NCBI RefSeq assembly: GCF_049803795.1
Contig: NZ_JBNAGJ010000001.1
Coordinates: 310,001 to 374,000, forward strand
Reading direction: 5' to 3'
Length of the DNA stretch: 64,000 bases
Origin: Thalassobius sp002708925
GTDB taxonomy: Bacteria > Pseudomonadota > Alphaproteobacteria > Rhodobacterales > Rhodobacteraceae
Of the stretch, positions 27,714 through 36,360 are shown piece after piece. The notes beneath the pieces are model-generated. The model did no database searches, was not told the origin of the DNA, and saw nothing but the letters and a program-made list of their open reading frames with translations. The first letter of the stretch is position 1, and the number at the start of each line of letters is the position of its first letter. The position numbers were made by a program, and so were the translations under genes.

Positions 27714-30008
27714 ATGGAGAAGTTCGGGAAAAGTCAGCCGGTCACACGGGTCGAGGATCTGCGGTTTCTGACCGGGCAGGGGCGCTATGTGGATGATGTA
27801 GCGCCCGAGGATGCGCTTTATGCCTATGTCTTTCGCTCGCCCGTGGCACATGGGGTGATCACAACGCTGGACGTGACCGAAGCCGCCCAGGCCGAGGGCG
27901 TGCATCTGGTGCTGACCGCCGAGGACTTGCAGGCCGCAGGCATCACACGCAGCCTGTTTGGCGTCACCGTGAAGAACCGGGACGGCTCAAAAGGGGCCAG
28001 CCCCTACCGGCCCATCCTGGCGCAGGGCAAGCTGCGCTATGTCGGCGAGCCGGTGGCGATGATCCTGGCCGACACCCTGGCGCAGGCCAAGGATGCCGCC
28101 GAACTGATCGAGCTGGACTATGACGAACTCCCTGCCAAGATGGATCGCGCGCCGGGCGGCCCGGCCGTGCATGACGATGTGCCCGACAATATCGCCTATG
28201 ACTGGGCCCTGGGGGACGAGGCCGCCTGCCAGGCCGCCTTTGATCGCGCAGCGCATGTGGTGCGGATGCAGGTGGATGACAACCGGGTCATCGTGAACGC
28301 GCTGGAGCCGCGGGGCTGCTATGCCGAATGGGACGGGGCGCGGCTGCATATGTGCTATAACGGGCAGGGTGTCTGGGCCCCCAAGGCGCAGATGGCCAAG
28401 GTGCTGAATCTGGATCCTGAAAATGTGCGCGTGACGATGCCCGATGTGGGCGGCGGGTTTGGTATGAAGGCGCCGCCCTATCCGGAATATTATGCCGTGG
28501 CCCATGCCGCGATGACACTGGGCCGCCCCGTGCGCTGGATGTCCGACCGGACCGAGGCGATGCTGTCCGATCACCACGGGCGCGATCTGATCAGCACCGC
28601 CGCGCTGGCCTTTGACGCCGATTACCGCATCATCGGTTACCGCGTGGACACGGTGAACAATATCGGGGCCTATAACTCGAATTTCGGGCAGATCATTCAG
28701 ACTCAGCTGTTTTCACGCGTGTTGATGGGGGTTTACGACGTGCAGGACACCTATATTCGCGCGCAGGGTATTTATACGAATACCGTCTACACCGATGCCT
28801 ATCGCGGTGCCGGCCGCCCCGAGGCGAACTATCTGCTGGAGCGCATGATGGACCGCGCCGCGCGCGAGCTGGGGGTGGATACCTGGGATCTGCACCGCAT
28901 CAACTTTATCGCGCCGCATCAGTTCCCCTACAAATCCGCCACGGGCGAAACCTATGATGTGGGCGCCTTTGCCCGCGTGCTGGATCATGCCAGCGAATTT
29001 GCCGATCAGCCGGGCTTTGCCGCCCGCAAACGCGAAAGTGAAGCGCGCGGAAAACTGCGTGGGCTGGGCCTGTGTTACTATATCGAAAGTATTTTGGGCG
29101 ATCCTTCGGAAACGGCGAAGGTTGAATTCAATGAGGACGGCACCGTGACCATCTATGTCGGAACGCAATCGAACGGGCAGGGCCATGAAACGGTCTATGC
29201 CAAGTTCCTGTCCGACCAGACCGGCATTCCCTTTGATGCGATCAGGGTGGTGCAGGGCGATAGCGATCGGATCCGGACGGGCGGCGGCACCGGGGGGTCT
29301 CGGTCTGTGACGGTGCAGGCCAATGCCACGCTGGCGACGGTGGCCGCGATGGTGCAGGCGCTGACACCCTATGTGGCCGAAAAAATGGGCGTCGCGGCGG
29401 GGGATGTCCGCTTTGACGATGAAACCTTCCGCGCGCCCGGATCGAACCTGACCCCCACAATTTTGGAGGTGGCCCGGATGGCCCGCCAGGATGGGCGGGC
29501 CGATCTGCTGACGCATGAACAATCCGCCACCTTGCCCGCGCGCTCTTTCCCCAATGGCGCTCATGTGGCCGAGGTCGAGGTAGACCCGGACACCGGACAG
29601 GTCGCTCTGCTGCGCTACTCGGTCGTGGATGATTTTGGCAATCTGATCAATCCCTTGCTGGCCGAGGGGCAGGTTCATGGCGGCGTCGCTCAGGGTATCG
29701 GTCAGGCCTTGATGGAGCACACGGTCTATGACGAAGACGGCCAGCTTCTGACCGCGACCTTCATGGATTACGCCATGCCGCGCGCCGCCGATCTGCCGTT
29801 CATCCGGTTCGAAACGGAACCCGTGCCCTCGACCGCAAACCCGATGGGCATGAAGGGCTGTGGCGAGGCAGGCACCGTCGGCGCCATGGCCGCCGCCACC
29901 AATGCGGTGCAGGATGCGCTGTGGGATCGCGGCGTGCGGCAGGTGGATATGCCGCTGACTCCGATGCGCGTTTGGGAATACCTGCAAGATGCTGAAACGA
30001 CTGGGTAA
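27714..30008 (+). CDS. CoxL-type molybdopterin hydroxylase large subunit (form II-like)
   Basis: A 764-residue molybdenum hydroxylase of the xanthine-dehydrogenase/CO-dehydrogenase large-subunit family. GGGFGMKAPPYPE is the first molybdopterin contact; the active-site loop reads AYRGAGRPE, the form II version (form I CO dehydrogenases have AYRCSFR), and the catalytic Glu is in MKGCGEAGTVGA near the end. The small [2Fe-2S] and medium FAD subunits that normally accompany it are absent on either side, so this is an orphan or uses partners elsewhere. GAGGGG precedes the ATG at 27714. The last 20 bases overlap the next gene. Substrate unknown, probably an aldehyde or N-heterocycle. Confidence 0.87.
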   Translation: MEKFGKSQPVTRVEDLRFLTGQGRYVDDVAPEDALYAYVFRSPVAHGVITTLDVTEAAQAEGVHLVLTAEDLQAAGITRSLFGVTVKNRDGSKGASPYRPILAQGKLRYVGEPVAMILADTLAQAKDAAELIELDYDELPAKMDRAPGGPAVHDDVPDNIAYDWALGDEAACQAAFDRAAHVVRMQVDDNRVIVNALEPRGCYAEWDGARLHMCYNGQGVWAPKAQMAKVLNLDPENVRVTMPDVGGGFGMKAPPYPEYYAVAHAAMTLGRPVRWMSDRTEAMLSDHHGRDLISTAALAFDADYRIIGYRVDTVNNIGAYNSNFGQIIQTQLFSRVLMGVYDVQDTYIRAQGIYTNTVYTDAYRGAGRPEANYLLERMMDRAARELGVDTWDLHRINFIAPHQFPYKSATGETYDVGAFARVLDHASEFADQPGFAARKRESEARGKLRGLGLCYYIESILGDPSETAKVEFNEDGTVTIYVGTQSNGQGHETVYAKFLSDQTGIPFDAIRVVQGDSDRIRTGGGTGGSRSVTVQANATLATVAAMVQALTPYVAEKMGVAAGDVRFDDETFRAPGSNLTPTILEVARMARQDGRADLLTHEQSATLPARSFPNGAHVAEVEVDPDTGQVALLRYSVVDDFGNLINPLLAEGQVHGGVAQGIGQALMEHTVYDEDGQLLTATFMDYAMPRAADLPFIRFETEPVPSTANPMGMKGCGEAGTVGAMAAATNAVQDALWDRGVRQVDMPLTPMRVWEYLQDAETTG

Positions 30009-31044
30009 ACGCATATTCGCCAGGCTCTGGCCGGGGCTGAGGGCCAGGCACTCGGCCCCTCAGCCCACCACGCGCGGGCCCCTGACCCATGTGATCATTC
30101 TGGACGGCACCATGTCCACGCTGGAACCGGGCCGCGAGACTAACGCCGGGCTGACCTATCGGTTGCTGTCGGAAATGGGCGCGCAGGTCTCTGTTTATTA
30201 CGAGGCCGGCTTGCAGTTTCACGACTGGCGGCGCGGCTATGACGTGATGATCGGGCGCGGAATCAACCGGCAAATCCGCCGCGCCTATGGCTATCTGGCC
30301 AGCCGCTATCGCCCCGGAGACCGGATTTTCCTGATGGGCTATTCACGCGGGGCCTATGCGGTGCGCTCTTTGGCGGGGGTGATCGATCAGGTCGGCCTGC
30401 TGCGCCCCGAACACGCGACCGAGCGGCAGATAACCCTGGCTTACCGGCACTATCAGACCATCTCGGGCAGCCCCTCGGTGCGGGTGTTCACGCGCGAATA
30501 TTGTCACGATAAGGTCGAAATCCAGATGATCGGGGTCTGGGATACGGTCAAATCTCTGGGCCTGCGCCTGCCGGTCCTGTGGAAATGGTCCGAGCCCCAG
30601 CACGCGTTCCACAGCCATGCGCTGGGGCCCTCGGTCAGACACGGGTTCCATGCCCTCGCGCTGGACGAAACCCGACAAGTATTCGAGCCGGTGATGTGGG
30701 ATTGTCCCGACCCGGCAACCAAACAGGTCGAGCAAGTCTGGTTCCCCGGCGCCCATGGCGATATCGGCGGGCAGTTGGGCGGCTTCCATGCCGCCCGCCC
30801 GCTGTCGAACATTCCGCTGGTCTGGATGCTGGAACGCGCTGAAACCTGCGGCCTGCCTTTGCCCAAAGACTGGCACGCGCGCTTTCCCTGCGATCCCCAG
30901 GCCCCCTCGGTCGGAACATGGCGGGACTGGGGCAAAATGTTCCTGCTACGCCGCCGCCGCGTGGTCGGGCGCACCCCCTGCGAAAGACTGCACGAAACCG
31001 CCGTGCACCGCGAAACCGGCCTGGCCCTGTGGCGCCCCGTTTAG
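29989..31044 (+). CDS. DUF2235 alpha/beta-hydrolase-like protein
   Basis: A 351-residue protein with a DUF2235 core (residues about 30-310). The nucleophile elbow is LMGYSRGAYAVRSLAGVI (GxSxG), the oxyanion region is IILDGTMSTLEPG, and an acid/histidine end, WFPGAHGDIGGQL, fits the family. Members include T6SS lipases and uncharacterised lipid-active hydrolases. The N-terminus is basic with no clear signal peptide. It begins 20 bases inside the CoxL-like gene, so they are translated together, although a link in function is not evident. Confidence 0.8.
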   Translation: MLKRLGKRIFARLWPGLRARHSAPQPTTRGPLTHVIILDGTMSTLEPGRETNAGLTYRLLSEMGAQVSVYYEAGLQFHDWRRGYDVMIGRGINRQIRRAYGYLASRYRPGDRIFLMGYSRGAYAVRSLAGVIDQVGLLRPEHATERQITLAYRHYQTISGSPSVRVFTREYCHDKVEIQMIGVWDTVKSLGLRLPVLWKWSEPQHAFHSHALGPSVRHGFHALALDETRQVFEPVMWDCPDPATKQVEQVWFPGAHGDIGGQLGGFHAARPLSNIPLVWMLERAETCGLPLPKDWHARFPCDPQAPSVGTWRDWGKMFLLRRRRVVGRTPCERLHETAVHRETGLALWRPV

Positions 31045-31080
31045 CCTCCCCGTTCAGAACAGCCGACAGACGGATCGGGC

Positions 31081-31101
31081 TTCTTTTTGACAGAAATACT
31101 C
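31081..31101 (-). repeat. 21-base dispersed element, copy C
   Basis: On the minus strand this reads GAGTATTTCTGTCAAAAAGAA, sharing most positions with copies A and B near 25.9 kb. It lies between the convergent DUF2235 and thioesterase genes and is followed by a GGCCGCAGGCC hairpin. Confidence 0.6.
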
Positions 31102-31136
31102 CGGGGGGAAGGCCGCAGGCCGGGGGGCAGCGCCCC

Positions 31137-31625
31137 CTACCGCAGCTTCATCACAATACAGGTGGTAGAGCCGGTGGCATAGAGCTTGCCATCGCTTACC
31201 CCGCGAATGTCCCCATGCGCGATGCCGGTTGACCGGCCAACATGCTGCACGATCCCCACCGCTTCGATTTCGGTGCCCAAAGGAATGGGGCGCAGGATAT
31301 TTATCTTGTATTCCAACGTGGTATAAACGCTGCCCCTGGGGACTTTGGTCATCACCGCGCAGGCCATGCAACTGTCCAGAAGCGTCCCGTACCAGCCTCC
31401 GTGCACGGTGCCCATCGGGTTCGTAAACCCGAATTCGGGGGTGCCGGTGAACACGGCGCGGCCTTCGCTTACCTCGGACAGGTGATAGCCCAGCAAATGT
31501 GCGATGGGCGGGCCCGCGATGTCCCCGCGTGCCATTTTCTGCATGGCCTCCAGCCCCGACATGGACAGCATCTCATCCTGTGTCGGCAAATCCAGAGGTG
31601 ATTGCGCCACCTTGCGAACGGTCAT
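31137..31625 (-). CDS. PaaI-family hotdog thioesterase
   Basis: A 162-residue hotdog-fold acyl-CoA thioesterase. The signature NPMGTVHGGWYGTLLDSCM gives the catalytic region (HGG then the helix with LLDS), and the strand YTTLEYKINILRPIPLGTEIEA is the second half of the fold. Such proteins hydrolyse phenylacetyl- or medium-chain acyl-CoA esters. Nothing nearby fixes the substrate. It ends at the repeat element copy C and starts 66 bases downstream of the metF stop on the same strand, so read-through from metF is possible. Confidence 0.85.
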   Translation of the reverse strand: MTVRKVAQSPLDLPTQDEMLSMSGLEAMQKMARGDIAGPPIAHLLGYHLSEVSEGRAVFTGTPEFGFTNPMGTVHGGWYGTLLDSCMACAVMTKVPRGSVYTTLEYKINILRPIPLGTEIEAVGIVQHVGRSTGIAHGDIRGVSDGKLYATGSTTCIVMKLR

Positions 31626-31691
31626 TCCGCGCCTCCCTTTATCATTCGTATGCGAATGGTGGCGCGGTCCGGCCCGACAGGCAAGAGCCCG

Positions 31692-32570
31692 TTACGCGAC
31701 GTTTTCCAGGGTCGTTTTGGGGGTGACCCCCAGCGCGTGGCACACATCGCGCGTCAGTTCGGGCCGGTTCAGCGTATAGAAATGCAGGCTGTCCACGCCG
31801 CCGTCGATCAGCTCGCTGCACAGTTCGGTGGCCAGGGCGGTGGCCAGCAGATCCTCGCGCCCGTCGCGCGCGGCCTTGTCAAAGGCCTCGTCCATCCAGG
31901 CGGGCACGGTGGCACCGCAGCGGCGGGCAAAGTTGCGCGCCCCTTTCCAATTGGCGATCGGCATGATGCCGGGGATGATCGGCTTGTCGATCCCGGCCTT
32001 TTCACAGGCATCGCGGAACCGGAAAAACGTCTCGGCTTCAAAGAAGAACTGGGTCAGGGCCTCATCCGCGCCGGCGTCGAATTTGCGTTTCAGATAGTTC
32101 ACATCGGCGGCGCTGCTTGCGGCCTCGGGGTGCTTTTCAGGGTAGGCGCCTACGCGGATGTTGAATTTGCCGGTTTCGGCCAGCGACTCGATCAGCGCGA
32201 CCGAGCTGGCGAACCCATCGGCATGGGGCTGGAACGCGCCGGTGCCCTTGGGCGGATCGCCCCGCAGGGCCACGATGTCGGTCACGCCGGCCTCGGCGAA
32301 TTGATCGGCAATCGCCAGAGTTTCGGCGCGCGTGGCGTTCACGCAGGTCAGATGCGCGGCCACGTTCAGGCCCGAGTGTTTGTGGATCGTGGCCACGGCA
32401 TCGCGGGTCAGATCACGGGTGGTGCCGCCCGCACCGTAAGTCACGGACACGAAACGCGGGGCCATCGGCGCCAGAACCTGCACAGTATCCCACAGGCGGA
32501 ACGACGCCTCCAAGTTCTGAGGCGGGAAGAATTCGAAAGAAATCGCAGGCACGGTCATCGGTCTATCCAT
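31692..32570 (-). CDS. metF: 5,10-methylenetetrahydrofolate reductase
   Basis: A 292-residue FAD enzyme that reduces methylene-THF to methyl-THF for methionine synthesis. SFEFFPPQNLEASFRLW opens the TIM barrel, VSVTYGAGGTTRD binds folate/FAD, and IRVGAYPEKHPEA and ITQFF-like ALTQFFFEAETFF follow; the closing HFYTLNRPELT is the usual C-terminus. The ATG at 32570 is used; an ATG four codons later (MTVPAISFEFF) matches family starts at least as well. It is divergent from a MetR-type regulator with a near-consensus MetR site between. Confidence 0.94.
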   Translation of the reverse strand: MDRPMTVPAISFEFFPPQNLEASFRLWDTVQVLAPMAPRFVSVTYGAGGTTRDLTRDAVATIHKHSGLNVAAHLTCVNATRAETLAIADQFAEAGVTDIVALRGDPPKGTGAFQPHADGFASSVALIESLAETGKFNIRVGAYPEKHPEAASSAADVNYLKRKFDAGADEALTQFFFEAETFFRFRDACEKAGIDKPIIPGIMPIANWKGARNFARRCGATVPAWMDEAFDKAARDGREDLLATALATELCSELIDGGVDSLHFYTLNRPELTRDVCHALGVTPKTTLENVA

Positions 32571-32607
32571 ATTTAGGTTGGTTCCTCTTGTCGCAGATTT
32601 CGCTTTG

Positions 32608-32620
32608 TGAGACAACTTCA
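32608..32620. promoter_or_regulatory. Candidate MetR operator
   Basis: TGAGACAACTTCA matches the MetR target TGAA-N5-TTCA with one mismatch (TGAG). It lies between the divergent metF and MetR-like genes, 38 bases before the metF start and 35 bases before the regulator start. Confidence 0.5.
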
Positions 32621-32654
32621 TAAAACTAAACACCAACATGAGGCGCGCTCACAT

Positions 32655-33560
32655 ATGCACATCGAATTCCGCCATTTGCGGACGATCAAGGCAATCCACG
32701 AGGCCGGGGGCATGGCGCGCGCTGCGGATGTGTTGAACATCACGCAATCGGCTTTGTCGCATCAGATCAAACACTTGGAGGATCAGACCGGGGTTGAGCT
32801 GTTCATCCGGCGCTCGAAACCGTTGAAACTGTCGGCGGCGGGGATGCGGCTGCTGCGCGCGGCGGATAAAATCCTGCCCGAGATCGCCGCGCTGGAGGAA
32901 GAATTCAAGGGAATCGTCACCGGCAAGGCCGGGCGGCTGCATATCGCCATCGAATGCCACGCCTGTTTCGAATGGCTGTTCCCGGTGCTGGAACAATTCC
33001 GCAAGGCCTGGCCCGACGTGGATGTGGACATCCGCCCGAACCTGGCCTTTGACGCGCTGCCCGCCCTGGCCAAGGAGGAGGTGGACCTGGTGATTTCCTC
33101 GGACCCCGAGGATATTCCGGGCGTCGAATTCCTGCCCCTGTTCGATTATTCGCCCGTTTTTGTGGCCTCGTCCCAGCATCCGCTGGCGCAGAAGGACTAT
33201 ATAGAGGCCGAGGATTTCCGCGGTGAGACGCTGTTTGCCTATCCGGTGGATCGCTCGCGGCTGGATGTGTTCAAAATGCTGCTGAAACCGGCCGGGGTCG
33301 AGCCCGCCAATATCCGCCGGGTTGAGCTGACGGCGATGATCCTGCTGCTGGTGGCCTCGAACCGGGGGGTGGCGGTGATGCCCGATTGGGTGGTGCGCGA
33401 GGTCAAGTATAACTCGGATTACGTCACCCGCCCGCTGACCAAGGGCGGGCTGACGCGCAGGCTCTATGCGGCGGTGCGACAGGACGATGCCACGCGGCCT
33501 TATTTCGCCCATTTCACCCGGCTGGCCCGGACCGAGGCGGTAAAGCTGCAACGCCAGTAA
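32655..33560 (+). CDS. LysR-family regulator, MetR-like
   Basis: A 301-residue LysR protein: helix-turn-helix in residues about 5-60 (EFRHLRTIKAIHEAGGMARAADVL, then ITQSALSHQIKHLEDQ), then the periplasmic-binding-like sensor domain with HIAIECHACFEWLFPVLEQF, the sequence type seen in MetR, which binds homocysteine. The divergent metF and the near-consensus MetR site support MetR. The start at 32655 gives the MHIEFRHLR N-terminus; an in-frame upstream ATG would run through the operator. Confidence 0.88.
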   Translation: MHIEFRHLRTIKAIHEAGGMARAADVLNITQSALSHQIKHLEDQTGVELFIRRSKPLKLSAAGMRLLRAADKILPEIAALEEEFKGIVTGKAGRLHIAIECHACFEWLFPVLEQFRKAWPDVDVDIRPNLAFDALPALAKEEVDLVISSDPEDIPGVEFLPLFDYSPVFVASSQHPLAQKDYIEAEDFRGETLFAYPVDRSRLDVFKMLLKPAGVEPANIRRVELTAMILLLVASNRGVAVMPDWVVREVKYNSDYVTRPLTKGGLTRRLYAAVRQDDATRPYFAHFTRLARTEAVKLQRQ

Positions 33561-33706
33561 GATTTACCGAAAATCGGCCGGAATTTCGGGGGGCAGGGGG
33601 TGCATCCCCGTGCTTGACGGTTGGCAAAGCGGTTTTGCCGTCTTATCCCTTGGCAAACAGGGCCGTGGGCGCTATAGGCGCGGCTTGGACAATCAGGAGC
33701 CGACCG

Positions 33707-34501
33707 ATGCAAGGCAGTGCAAATCTCAACATCATGATCAAGGCCGCGCGCAAGGCGGGCCGTTCGCTGGTCAAGGATTTCCGCGAAGTTGAGAATTTGC
33801 AGGTCTCGATGAAGGGCGCGGGGGATTTCGTTTCAAAGGCCGACATCGCCGCGGAAAACATCCTCAAAGAGGAGCTGCTGGGCGCGCGTCCCACCTATGG
33901 CTGGCTGGGCGAAGAGGGCGGCGAGATCGCGGGCCAGGATCCCACCCGCCGCTGGATCGTGGACCCGCTGGACGGCACCACCAATTTCCTGCACGGGCTG
34001 CCGCATTGGGCGATCTCGATCGCGCTGGAACATAAGGGCCAGATCGTTTCCGCCGTGATCTATGACGCGGCCAAGGATGAAATGTTCTATGCCGAAAAGG
34101 GCATGGGCGCCTGGCTGAACGATTCCAACCGTCTGCGTGTGTCGGGTCGCAACCGGATGATCGAGGCGATCTTTGCCACCGGCATTCCCTTTGCCGCCAA
34201 ACGCACCCTTCCGGCCACCTTGCAGGATCTGGCGCGCATCATGCCCGAATGCGCGGGCGTGCGCCGGTTTGGCTCGGCCGCGCTGGATTTGGCCTATGTC
34301 GCCGCGGGGCGCTATGATGGCTATTGGGAACGCGAGCTGAACATCTGGGACATCGCCGCCGGCACGCTGATCGTAACCGAGGCAGGCGGCATGCTGGGCC
34401 CCATCCGCGAGGGCCATGACCCGCTGGAGCACGGCGACATCATCGTCGCCAATGGGGACATCTTTGACCGTTTCGCCAAGGTGATCCGCAGCCGCGACTG
34501 A
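33707..34501 (+). CDS. suhB: Inositol monophosphatase family protein (SuhB-like)
   Basis: A 264-residue Mg2+-dependent phosphatase. Metal motif A is WIVDPLDGTTNFLHG (about residues 84-98), motif B is WDIAAGTLIVTEAGG (about 214-228), and EEGGE (about 69-73) supplies the Glu. SuhB-type proteins hydrolyse inositol phosphates and in E. coli also assist rRNA transcription. AGGAG (33695-33699) lies seven bases before the ATG. Upstream in-frame sequence lacks family signals. No partner genes are adjacent. Confidence 0.92.
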   Translation: MQGSANLNIMIKAARKAGRSLVKDFREVENLQVSMKGAGDFVSKADIAAENILKEELLGARPTYGWLGEEGGEIAGQDPTRRWIVDPLDGTTNFLHGLPHWAISIALEHKGQIVSAVIYDAAKDEMFYAEKGMGAWLNDSNRLRVSGRNRMIEAIFATGIPFAAKRTLPATLQDLARIMPECAGVRRFGSAALDLAYVAAGRYDGYWERELNIWDIAAGTLIVTEAGGMLGPIREGHDPLEHGDIIVANGDIFDRFAKVIRSRD

Positions 34502-34600
34502 CGGCCCGGCGGGATCCGGCGCATCGCAACCTCGCGTTGCGTTCGGGGGCGAATAAATGGCTTGGCCTCAGGATCAGCGCGGACTATAGAAAGGCTTCGT

Positions 34601-34889
34601 GCGGGCGTGGCGGAATGGTAGACGCATCGGACTTATAGATTGAGTGCGCCGGTTGGAAACTCTGGTGTAGAACTGCTCAAATTCGGGGAAACCTGTGAAA
34701 TGGCAATCCCGAGCCAAGCCCCGAAAGGGGAAGGTGTAGAGACTAGACGGGCAGCGCCTAAGGCTTCGGCTAGGGTGAAGGGATAGTCCAGACCACAAAC
34801 GCCCATCCGGGCGGCGGTGAAAACCGTAGATGGTATGAAAATCCGTGGGGCATATGCCCGTGGGGGTTCAAGTCCCCCCGCCCGTACCA
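34601..34889 (+). tRNA. trnL(UAA): tRNA-Leu(UAA), interrupted by a group I intron
   Basis: Exons 34601-34634 and 34838-34889 join to an 86-base tRNA. The acceptor GCGGGCG pairs with CGCCCGT, then discriminator A and encoded CCA. The D arm is GCGGAATGGTAGACGC, the anticodon stem is TCGGA/TCCGT (outer pair U-U), and the loop is CTTAAAA with anticodon UAA. The variable arm is GGGC-ATAT-GCCC, as in class II Leu tRNAs, and the T arm is GGGGG TTCAAGT CCCCC. Joining at U34/A35 is the only junction that restores a seven-base loop and both stems. Confidence 0.92.
34635..34837 (+). other. Group I intron (IC3-like) in tRNA-Leu(UAA), 203 bases, no ORF
   Basis: The intron follows U34 and ends in G34837. 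P1 is exon ACTT (34631-34634) with GAGT (34642-34645), giving the required U-G at the 5' splice site. Core elements are in order: P about 34679-34693 (AAATTCGGGGAAACC), P4 pairing TCGGG (34683-34687) with CCCGA (34708-34712) in Q, P6a CCCC-GAAA-GGGG (34719-34730), R about 34734-34752 (GTGTAGAGACTAGACGGGC), P8 with a TTCG loop, and S about 34779-34794 (AGGGATAGTCCAGACC). P7 is GACTA (34741-34745) with TAGTC (34784-34788). The insertion point equals that of the cyanobacterial/plastid tRNA-Leu(UAA) intron. Confidence 0.92.
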
Positions 34890-34954
34890 ACGATCCTACC
34901 GGCCTTGTGTGAATTCAGCCTTATCTAAACCCAGCTTGGCCTAAATTCAGCCTG

Positions 34955-35710
34955 TCACGCGTCCGGGCCATCCAGAAACCGGCGCGCCAGGGCGTTCACG
35001 GCTGCGTGCAGGGCCACTGTCATCACCGCCAGCACCAGCAAGGCCGCAAACATCAGGTCGATTTTCGCGCGTCCGTTGGCCAGCAGCATCAGATAGCCCA
35101 GGCCTTTGCTGGCGCCCACCCATTCGCCGATGATCGCGCCGATGGGGGCATAGACCGCCGCCAGCCGCAACCCCGAGGCCAGCCCCGGCAGGGCCGCCGG
35201 AATCCGGATATGCCACAGCAGCCGCGCCGGGGTGCCGCCCATGACCTGCCCCAGACCCAGCCAGCCGGGATGAGGCCGCATCAACGCATCGAAAAACGAT
35301 GAGGTAACCGGGAAATAGATGATGATCAGCGCCATCAGCACCTTGGACCACAGCCCATAGCCAAACCACAGTGTCAGCAACGGGGCCAGCGCGAACACCG
35401 GCACCGCCTGGCTGAACACCAGCATCGGGCGGATCAGGGCCCGCGCCACCGGTGAAACCGCCAGACCGATCGCCGTTATCCCGCCCAGGATGGCGCCCAG
35501 GGTCAGGCCCAGCAGAACCTCGGACAGGGTGATGGCTGCGTGCTGGGCGATCAGCGCGCGGCTGGTCCACAGGGTCTCGGCCACCAGGGCCGGGCCGGGC
35601 AGGATAAAACGAGGCATATCCCCCAGCCAGACCACCAGTTGCCAGATCAGCAACGCCAGCCCGGCCGAGGCCAGCCCAGCCTGCCAGGCCTTTAGCTGGG
35701 TGATTTTCAT
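34955..35710 (-). CDS. thiX: ABC transporter permease, thiamine-precursor (HMP) type
   Basis: A 251-residue inner-membrane permease with about six hydrophobic segments and the BPD_transp_1 EAA loop (PAALPGLASGLRLAAVYAPIGAIIGEW). It is the last gene of the thi operon, with a four-base overlap with the upstream TenA gene. Together with the ATPase and NMT1-like binding protein it forms the ThiXYZ system, which imports hydroxymethylpyrimidine or its formylamino precursor. ThiX identity is inferred from the operon. Confidence 0.85.
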   Translation of the reverse strand: MKITQLKAWQAGLASAGLALLIWQLVVWLGDMPRFILPGPALVAETLWTSRALIAQHAAITLSEVLLGLTLGAILGGITAIGLAVSPVARALIRPMLVFSQAVPVFALAPLLTLWFGYGLWSKVLMALIIIYFPVTSSFFDALMRPHPGWLGLGQVMGGTPARLLWHIRIPAALPGLASGLRLAAVYAPIGAIIGEWVGASKGLGYLMLLANGRAKIDLMFAALLVLAVMTVALHAAVNALARRFLDGPDA

Positions 35711-36360
35711 GTGGCCACCGCGAAGCCGGCCCAGGCGGCATCAAAGAACGCGCGCTCGGCCGCGACGGTCTGCGCAAACAGCCGTTGCACGTCGTCTTGC
35801 GCGGAGGGGGCTAGGTGCGGCCAGATCTGATCCAACTGTCCGCGCAAATAGGCAACCACCCCTTCGAAACCGGGGCCGGAATGCAGGGTGATCCACTCGC
35901 CCAGCCAAAACGGCAGATCCGCGGCGCGTTGTTCCATCGGGGCGGCCCAGTCCAGATACACCCATTCGGCAACCACCAGCACAGCCAGCATCAGCTCGTA
36001 CCGGCCCGAGTGGCGGGCCATTGTCATAAGCTCTTGGAATGCAAGGGTTTGCGGGGCCGGCTCTGCCTGTGCAGGGTATCCCAGCGCGTCAAGGCTGCGC
36101 AGGAAATAGGTGTTTTCGTCGCTTGTCACCAGGCCCAGAAACTGCGCGGCGGGCACGCCATCGGCCAGGGTGGGCGCATGGGCAATAGCCGAGGCCAGCA
36201 GCCGCACAAACCCATCCACAAACAGGTAATCCTGTTGCAGATAGCCGGCCATTTTTTCCGGCGGCAAGGTGCCCGCGCCCAAAGCATCGGTAAATTCATG
36301 CGTGGTGGCGGCGGTCCAGTCGGCTTGGGATTGTTGCCTTAGTAGGTCGGTTGGTCGCAT
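35707..36360 (-). CDS. TenA-like protein without the catalytic Cys (TenA_E class)
   Basis: A 217-residue TenA/THI-4 all-helical protein: HEFTDALGAGTLPPEKMAGYLQQDYLFVDGFVRL is the conserved N-terminal helix pair and LAVLVVAEWVYLDWA takes the place of the TenA Cys helix. It lacks the Cys that TenA_C enzymes use and has Glu (AEWVY) there, as in the TenA_E group. TenA_E proteins are linked to hydrolysis of formylamino-HMP or related salvage. It overlaps the ATPase gene by 22 bases and the permease gene by four. Class assignment is from the missing Cys and needs alignment. Confidence 0.78.
   Translation of the reverse strand: MRPTDLLRQQSQADWTAATTHEFTDALGAGTLPPEKMAGYLQQDYLFVDGFVRLLASAIAHAPTLADGVPAAQFLGLVTSDENTYFLRSLDALGYPAQAEPAPQTLAFQELMTMARHSGRYELMLAVLVVAEWVYLDWAAPMEQRAADLPFWLGEWITLHSGPGFEGVVAYLRGQLDQIWPHLAPSAQDDVQRLFAQTVAAERAFFDAAWAGFAVAT

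Noticed and set aside
34574..34890. Two minus-strand frames of 74 and 85 codons over the tRNA
   Set aside because: They cross tRNA exons and the group I core; RNA features explain the sequence fully.
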